Part shown: positions 58,482 through 64,000 of the stretch, one piece after another
Layout of the letters: each line of letters opens with the position of its first letter
How positions within the stretch are numbered: the first letter of the stretch is position 1
Assembly: GCA_025716855.1 (NCBI GenBank)
Contig: JAIXMQ010000078.1
Location: 42,724-106,723 of the forward strand
Direction of reading: 5' to 3'
Source of the DNA: Pilaira anomala
Lineage: Eukaryota; Mucoromycota; Mucoromycetes; Mucorales; Mucoraceae
DNA: 64,000 nt
Translations under genes and position numbers: made by a program
Notes under the pieces: model-generated
Seen by the model: only the letters and a program-made list of their open reading frames with translations
What the model was told of the DNA's origin: nothing
The model's database searches: none

Positions 58482-60526
58482 TTAAAGAGCATAAATCTCT
58501 TCATCATCTGAATTTCGTCTTGTATTTTCATGTTGTGGTAAACTCATCCAACCATCTTCCGTGGAAGGATTCGTTGTTTCTACTTCTAAAGGTTTCCAAA
58601 CTAAATACATCAAAAAGACGATATAAATCGTACCTGTCACGCCAATTAAGATGGATGAAACTAAATCATTTGCATGTTTAACAAATAAAAAGATATCAAA
58701 TGAAATCACAATAAGCGTTAATATCCAACATGTTAATTGTAATGCTTTTGAAGGTCGGAATTCTTTGGATAAAATTGAAGGTGAGGTGGATAATTTGATA
58801 ATTGGAATTAATACGGTTGGTAAACAAACACTATATTTTAAATAATTTCAATTAATTATTTTGAGGTTAGACTCCATTTTTTTTTTCTTATTACCTTTGT
58901 AATACATTTAGTAATTCTCCCATAGTATCAAAATGATCTACTGCAAAGATGGCTACCAACATACCAGGTACTAATGAAATACTACGCGTTGCTGCAACTC
59001 GATGCCAGTCCTTTTTAAATATAATCACCAAAGAATCCTTCCGTTACAAAATTGCCCTGCTAAAGTACTCGTCATTGTTGAACTCTGACCCGCTATAAAG
59101 TATAGTATATCAATATATATAAAATATGAGTTTCGATTTCAATTGAATTACCTGCAAGTAGACCAGCAGCCCATAAATACTTTGCCGCAGAACCCAATGT
59201 ACCACTTAATCCAATATCTGCATCATCTAAACCAGGTAATTTTGATGGGTCCTTCTTGATCCGGTTTATAAAATACTATATAATAAAATGAGTTATCCAC
59301 ACACATATATAAATAAACACTATATATATATACCTTTAGCAAAGACAACCACAATAGCTAAATTAACAAAAAAGGAAACACTCAAAGCCAAAATCGACTC
59401 AATTGCAAAATAAAAATTCGCTTCCTTTAATTTACGAATAGAAGGCTGTTTTCCTAAATCGCGCGACATGACTAAAGCACTATGTAAAAACATATTATGT
59501 GGCATCACAACTGCACCCAACATGGCAACTGCTTGAAATTCTGCATTCTTTGGAATAATAGGAACAAGAACACCATGTAAGATCTCTTTCACGTTTGGAT
59601 TCGATTGAACGAGTTCAACCCAAAAGCAAACAGCCATGACTGTAATTAATACCATGAAAAATGCTTCCAGTCGTCGAATACCGTATCGTTGAATCATCAT
59701 AAATGTAAATGTATCTGTTGCCGTCATAAGGACACCAGCCCATAAAGGTAATCGAAGTAAAATATGTAATGCTACTGCTGTACCTACTATTTCTAATATA
59801 TCAGCTCCAATAATAGCTATTTGTGCAAAAGCCCATAATACTATTGTAAGTCGCGGTCTATAACTTTGTCGAATGAGTTGTGCAAGATGTTTTCCGGTAA
59901 TGGTACCTAATCGTGCTGATTGTAGTTGAAAAATAAGACCTATATATTTTTTTTGTTTTATATATTAATATATATATATATATATATATTTTTTTTACAG
60001 AAAAACGGTATTAATTATTTCTATATATTGTTTTACCAATAACATGTGACCAAAATAGTAGCCATAATAGCTTGGTTCCTGCCACTGCACCCGTCTGCAG
60101 ATCCGATTCTAAATTACCTGGATCAAGATATGCAATAGACCTATAGTTAATATATATATAAGTTTTTGTGTTTTTCATTATCAATATATGCTTTGTTTCT
60201 ATGGTATTTAATTTACATTAACCAGCCTATACTTATAAATATTAGTTACATAAAAGTAAATAGTTGAAACGTATTTATCTATTATCATTACCAGGCCCAG
60301 TATATTTCCATAATTTTCGAAACGAAAAACAAGACTCAGAAACTCTCCCTGTATCGACTTCGGGTTTAATATCTAACTCGTCTCCAAATATAGTTCGAGA
60401 AGTGGTGCCGGTTATCTTGTCTAAATTTGATCGTTCATCTTTTATTAAACCAGTATCTTCGTATTCCATTAACGCTAATATGTCTGAATCATCTTCGGAT
60501 AAACGTCTAGCGTCATGTGGCACCAT
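58482..60526 (-). CDS. NRAMP divalent metal transporter (Smf family), with frame breaks
   Basis: Exons 60526-60292, 60226-60217 (10 nt), 60140-60037, 59939-59334, 59275-59152, 59092-58895 and 58830-58482; about 540 aa if three surplus bases are ignored. NRAMP proteins move Mn2+ or Fe2+ with protons. Motifs: [20 protein letters not shown] (metal-binding DPGN in TM1), [13 protein letters not shown] (TM6 MPH), and [16 protein letters not shown] then EGFF. Three frame breaks are seen: A4/T4 at 59240-59243 (GPIK to LPGLDDA), A4/T4 at 59048-59051 (AGQF to VTEGFF), and a surplus base at about 59017-59020 (GDY to [12 protein letters not shown]). Each is one base too many; together they sum to three. 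Either sequencing insertions or a recently inactivated gene. It is convergent with the Rho GEF. Confidence 0.88.
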
Positions 60527-62972
60527 GTTATCTCGTATATTTATATAAAAAGAAAAAGAGGAAAAGCGTTAGAAGAAAAAAAAATAGGCCTCTTTTTTTA
60601 TATTAATTCTAGTCCAATTAGATTACAGTGACGTCTTTTAATGACTCTTCTCCTTTTCTTCTCACTTGAATCAAGTGTTGTTTGTATATTTGTTTAAATG
60701 AATATGCATTACCACACTCTTTTTATCCTTTTTATTAAGTATTTAACTTTATTTGATAATGGCTCATATAACTTATTTAGATTATATAAAAAATGGTTTA
60801 AAGACATATTCGGGGGAATAAACGGGGTCTATCATATCTCTCACTGAGTGTATGATGTATTTCATGCTTCATTTGTAAATCTTATTCCTTATAAATAATA
60901 CGTAGAACATGGTCTACAAACCTAGTTATTTCAAATAAAGGTTTGAAAGAAGAAAAAGCTGGTAAATATGTATGGGATATGCATAATTTCCAATCGATAG
61001 TAATAACCTTGCTCTGAAATGCTTTAAAATTGTCGCAGACAGTTGGGACAACAACCATTCGATAGAGTCACATAATGTACGTCGATTGAAAATAGTTCCG
61101 TCCAAAATAAATCATTTTTGAGGGAAACGACAGTATTATTACTATTATTATTACATATCTCCAGGTTTTCGAATCGATTTAAGCATTTGCTTCTAAGTTG
61201 TTATTTAGTTTTAGTAAGCAAAGGGTGTTGAATACTCATAAATATAAACCCATTTATTCATATCCATATACATTTTTAACAGCCTAATTTCATTGCCTTC
61301 TAAGCATAATTTAGTTTTGGAAGATTCGTTATGCACTTTAATGACATGGATATCAAATGTTTCAATGTTTATAAAGCATGAGCTTTAGCTGCATATAAAG
61401 TTTTGCTATTATCTTAACTAACTATCTTGTTAACTGAAAGACGATCAAGATCATTCTAGTTATATTGATTTGAATATCCTTGTATATTAATAAAGCTTAA
61501 AAAGACAGCAGACCAGTTTTTACCTCTCATATGAATTAAGCCTGTTTTCATATCCTTATTCATTTTCATTAAATGTAAGAAGTTGACGTTATTCCGCAAA
61601 TCCTCGTACAGGAATAAATATAAATATGTTAAATTAGATTTACTTCTGAATAGGGTTTTTATCTATATTTATTCCAGAACTATTTGCCCAATAGCAGATA
61701 TCTATTTATACATAAAAATTTAATATATGGAAGTTTTATTACTGACCAATGATCCAAACATTGTTTTGAAAAAGTTCGTCTCTAAAAATTATATATATTT
61801 GGAAAGTCGTAATGCTGCCGAAGAGAAGGCTACGATGATTTAGAGTTAATTTCAACCTAAAGCTCTTTTTCAAATTCAAAACCAGAATCAAACAATAGTA
61901 ACAATGACGAAACTACATAGCTATTTTTTTTATACAAAAAAACAGTTTATTTTATTTTATTAAATTTATGAAAGCTTTTCGATTTCCTGGATTTGATAAA
62001 AATTTAAAGAAAAGCTATTCAATTATGCATGGTTGTACTTTTGATGAATTAAAACTGGTGATCAAGTAGGTTGGGCATTGTGAATAGAAGGAGATATTGT
62101 TGCGCCCATATGTATCCACACAAACTAAACCCAATTGAGTAGTTTTGGGTGATAGTGAAATGGAAATGGAAGTATCACACGCTCTTTGATAAAGAGAGAG
62201 GTTATATCTAATAGAATTGTTAAATCATGTAGCAATGTACATATTACTAATCTGTACATATTCCTATAATCACTCTAAATGACAAATCATTAACTGTTAT
62301 AATAAGACGCCATCTAAGCTTACTTATCAAATGCTAATTTGTTGGCAATAAAATAAATAAAATAAAAATCTGTTCAATGAAAGTAAAAATAAATAGCTTT
62401 ATTAAAATCGCCAATATAATACTTTTTTACTTTTATTTCTAGAACAACAATGACCCATTTTTTTTTTGTTTAAATATAAAATGGGTAATGTTATTAGTAT
62501 ATATTTACCTTTGAAACGATTAGGCGCAGTACAGAAAGTTGTACAATTAATATGACAGAACGGTTTCACTTTAGGTATTTATGACGCTTTCATGATCTGA
62601 ATTGATCAAACTTCTACGATCATGGATGAAATAAAGCCCGTTTTTGAGCCGGTAATATATGCCATATTTGTAACCATGGAACTGGACGATATTAAATTTG
62701 ATCTACAAAAATAAGAAGGAATCGTGTGGGGGTGTATTTTCAGGTCTAGCCTCTCTCCCTTTAATGATGATGCCATTTTAGAAAGTCTTATTCTTTAACT
62801 AATCATATCTTAACGGTTTGACATAACTTTACAAACCCCACAGTTGTTATTACTATAACATTAAGTTTTTTTTTTCTAAGAAATTAATATATAAATGTTT
62901 GAAATTTCCAATATTTATTTTTTGTTTTCTTCCTTCTTACAGCTTTTTCTAAAATATATATATTTATATAAA
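60527..62972. other. Gene-poor region with transposon relic
   Basis: About 2.4 kb of AT-rich DNA upstream of both the NRAMP gene and the ThrE-like gene. The only coding-like signal is the Tc1/mariner-type relic near 62.1 kb, listed separately. No RNA gene was found. Promoter elements for either gene were not recognised. Confidence 0.45.
62100..62200 (+). pseudogene. Relic of a Tc1/mariner (IS630-type) transposase C-terminus
   Basis: The plus strand reads YPHKLNPIE, a stop, then FWVIVKWKWK. This matches the conserved end of Tc1/mariner transposases (YSPDLNPIEQFW then a basic helix), which carries the last acidic catalytic residue. The Gln codon of the motif is a TAG stop, and further stops follow within 60 bases. 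No intact upstream domain or terminal repeats were found, so it is an old inactive fragment. Confidence 0.55.
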
Positions 62973-64000
62973 ATGTCTAGAAAATTTAAACGTAATTTAT
63001 CATCTACCTACTACGACGCCGGTTCCTTTTCAAGCCTTGCTTCACAAACGACGCTTACAGATACGCAGCAAAAGAAATCAGCACAAGAAGAAGCGGCAGC
63101 AACGAGTGAGCAAGACTTAGTGACAGAGGCTAATACAGAAGCGAATTCAGCTAGTACGGCTTCTGTAATTGAGCCTCCTTTACCTTTCCAGCCTTCTATC
63201 TGGCGAGTACCCACAGTTAACACAAGGTCAGGACATTCTCCAGATCTGGAACGAGGCATGAGCACCAAATCTCATTACTTTCTGGAGGATGCGCCCACAC
63301 GAAATACAACAATGTATAACACTGAACTGACTAGAGATAATAGCATAGCTACTGCCATTAGTATGCGTCGTGCTGATATTATGGTGTCTAGAGATAACCC
63401 ACAACATTTACATCAACACCGGTTAAGTGGTGTGATAAGTACAACAAAAGATGAAGAAGTAGTGACAAGTGCTTCAAATGAGCCCAATAATAACCCACAC
63501 CAAAGTTTTCATCACGTTGTACCCGAGAGAGATGAATTGCTATATGAAAAGAAGAAGAGTGTTATTATTTTACTTGGTAGATTATTACTTAAATGCGGTT
63601 GTCCATGTCATCGCGTGGTAAGTTCAATACTTAATTTATTATTATGCATATTTTAACACTAAATCTCTCCAAAATAAAGGACGAAGCTTTACAGCATACA
63701 TCCAAACTACTAGTACTTGACGCCTCGTTTTCATTCTTACCTGACTCTGTCTTGATTACATTTACAAATGCAAGCGAAACGCAATCAATCATGGTCAAAG
63801 CACCACAAGGATTTGATAACGGCAAAATTGCACTCATCAATGATATCATGAATAATTTTCATCGAGGAGAAATTGATCTGGATCGATGTCTGGTAGTGCT
63901 TCATGAGGTAGCAACTGCACCACCTACCTGTGGCGTATGGTGCACCCTGACCTTTTTTTACCGTAAGTAGTTTTGCAGCCTCTGCAATGATGTTTTGGTG
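62973..64000 (+). CDS. ThrE/Prm10-like membrane transporter, partial (runs off window)
   Basis: Exon 1 62973-63617 and exon 2 from 63680; the 3' part lies beyond the window. The first about 190 aa are Ser/Thr/Ala-rich and probably cytosolic. The conserved ThrE (DUF1212) domain then starts: LGRLLLKCGCPCHRVDEALQ, SFSFLPDSVLITFTNASETQ, QGFDNGKIALINDIMNNFHR and LHEVATAPPTCGVWC. The family includes bacterial threonine exporters and fungal Prm10. At 63953-63959 a T7 run changes frame: dropping one T gives LTFF-TVSSFAASAMMFW, a plausible first membrane segment. Alternatively GTAAGT at 63963 could be a true donor whose acceptor is outside the window. The ATG at 62973 was preferred over the upstream in-frame codons, which encode only a T-rich leader. 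Confidence 0.82.

Noticed and set aside
1..64000. CRISPR arrays, operons, bacterial-type ribosome binding sites
   Set aside because: None seen; the window is eukaryotic, and repeats present are simple repeats or dispersed transposon-like elements.

Overview
The window looks like nuclear DNA of an early-diverging filamentous fungus, most likely a Mucoromycota (Mucorales-type) species. Almost every gene is split by short GT-AG introns of about 40-100 nt rich in poly-T, poly-A or TA runs. Intergenic DNA is very AT-rich, and the gene content is fungal: class II aldolase, Rom2-type Rho GEFs, a GPI-anchored wall protein and a Prm10/ThrE-type transporter. Exon models were built by hand from splice signals, reading frame and family resemblance. 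I ran no search.

Layout. 1-2.1 kb: a piece of a dispersed repeat and a cluster of box C/D snoRNAs (snR57-, snR55/U33- and snR61/U38-like). 2.1-30 kb is gene-dense: VPS54 (-), GSK3 kinase (+), RBM25 splicing factor (-), an F-box/EF-hand protein (+), dynactin p25 (+), a secreted subtilase (+), a GRAM-TBC Rab GAP (+), a Rom2-like Rho GEF (+), a GRIP golgin (+) and a glycerol-3-phosphate acyltransferase (-). 30-36.6 kb is gene-poor and carries two long foldback repeats. 36.8-40.8 kb: malonyl-CoA decarboxylase (+), SEC22 (-) and a small HYPK homologue (-). 41-48.2 kb: a decayed gene of a multi-copy type, an orphan ORF, fructose-bisphosphate aldolase (-), LSM6 (-), a GPI-anchored glycine/serine-rich protein (-) and PSMD9/Nas2 (+). 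A well-formed heat-shock element lies between the last two. 48.6-53.2 kb is a complete CACTA-like DNA transposon with matching terminal inverted repeats. 53.5-64 kb: ribosomal protein eL31 (-), a second, divergent Rom2-like Rho GEF (+), an NRAMP metal transporter (-), a Tc1/mariner relic and the start of a ThrE/Prm10-like transporter (+), cut by the window edge.

Themes. Several genes serve membrane traffic: VPS54 and the GRIP golgin at the trans-Golgi, SEC22 between ER and Golgi, the TBC Rab GAP, and dynactin p25. Two Rho GEFs and a wall protein point to cell-wall signalling. Others are housekeeping genes for splicing, rRNA modification, the ribosome, the proteasome and glycolysis.

No obvious new defence or biosynthetic system was found. 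The points most worth a second look are: the snoRNA cluster that appears to keep the yeast order; recurring small frame breaks, best explained by one or two surplus bases in homopolymers, in otherwise intact genes (GSK3 start, eL31, NRAMP three times, the ThrE-like gene, the transposase); a 10-nt microexon in NRAMP; the transposon; the foldback repeats; and the heat-shock element.
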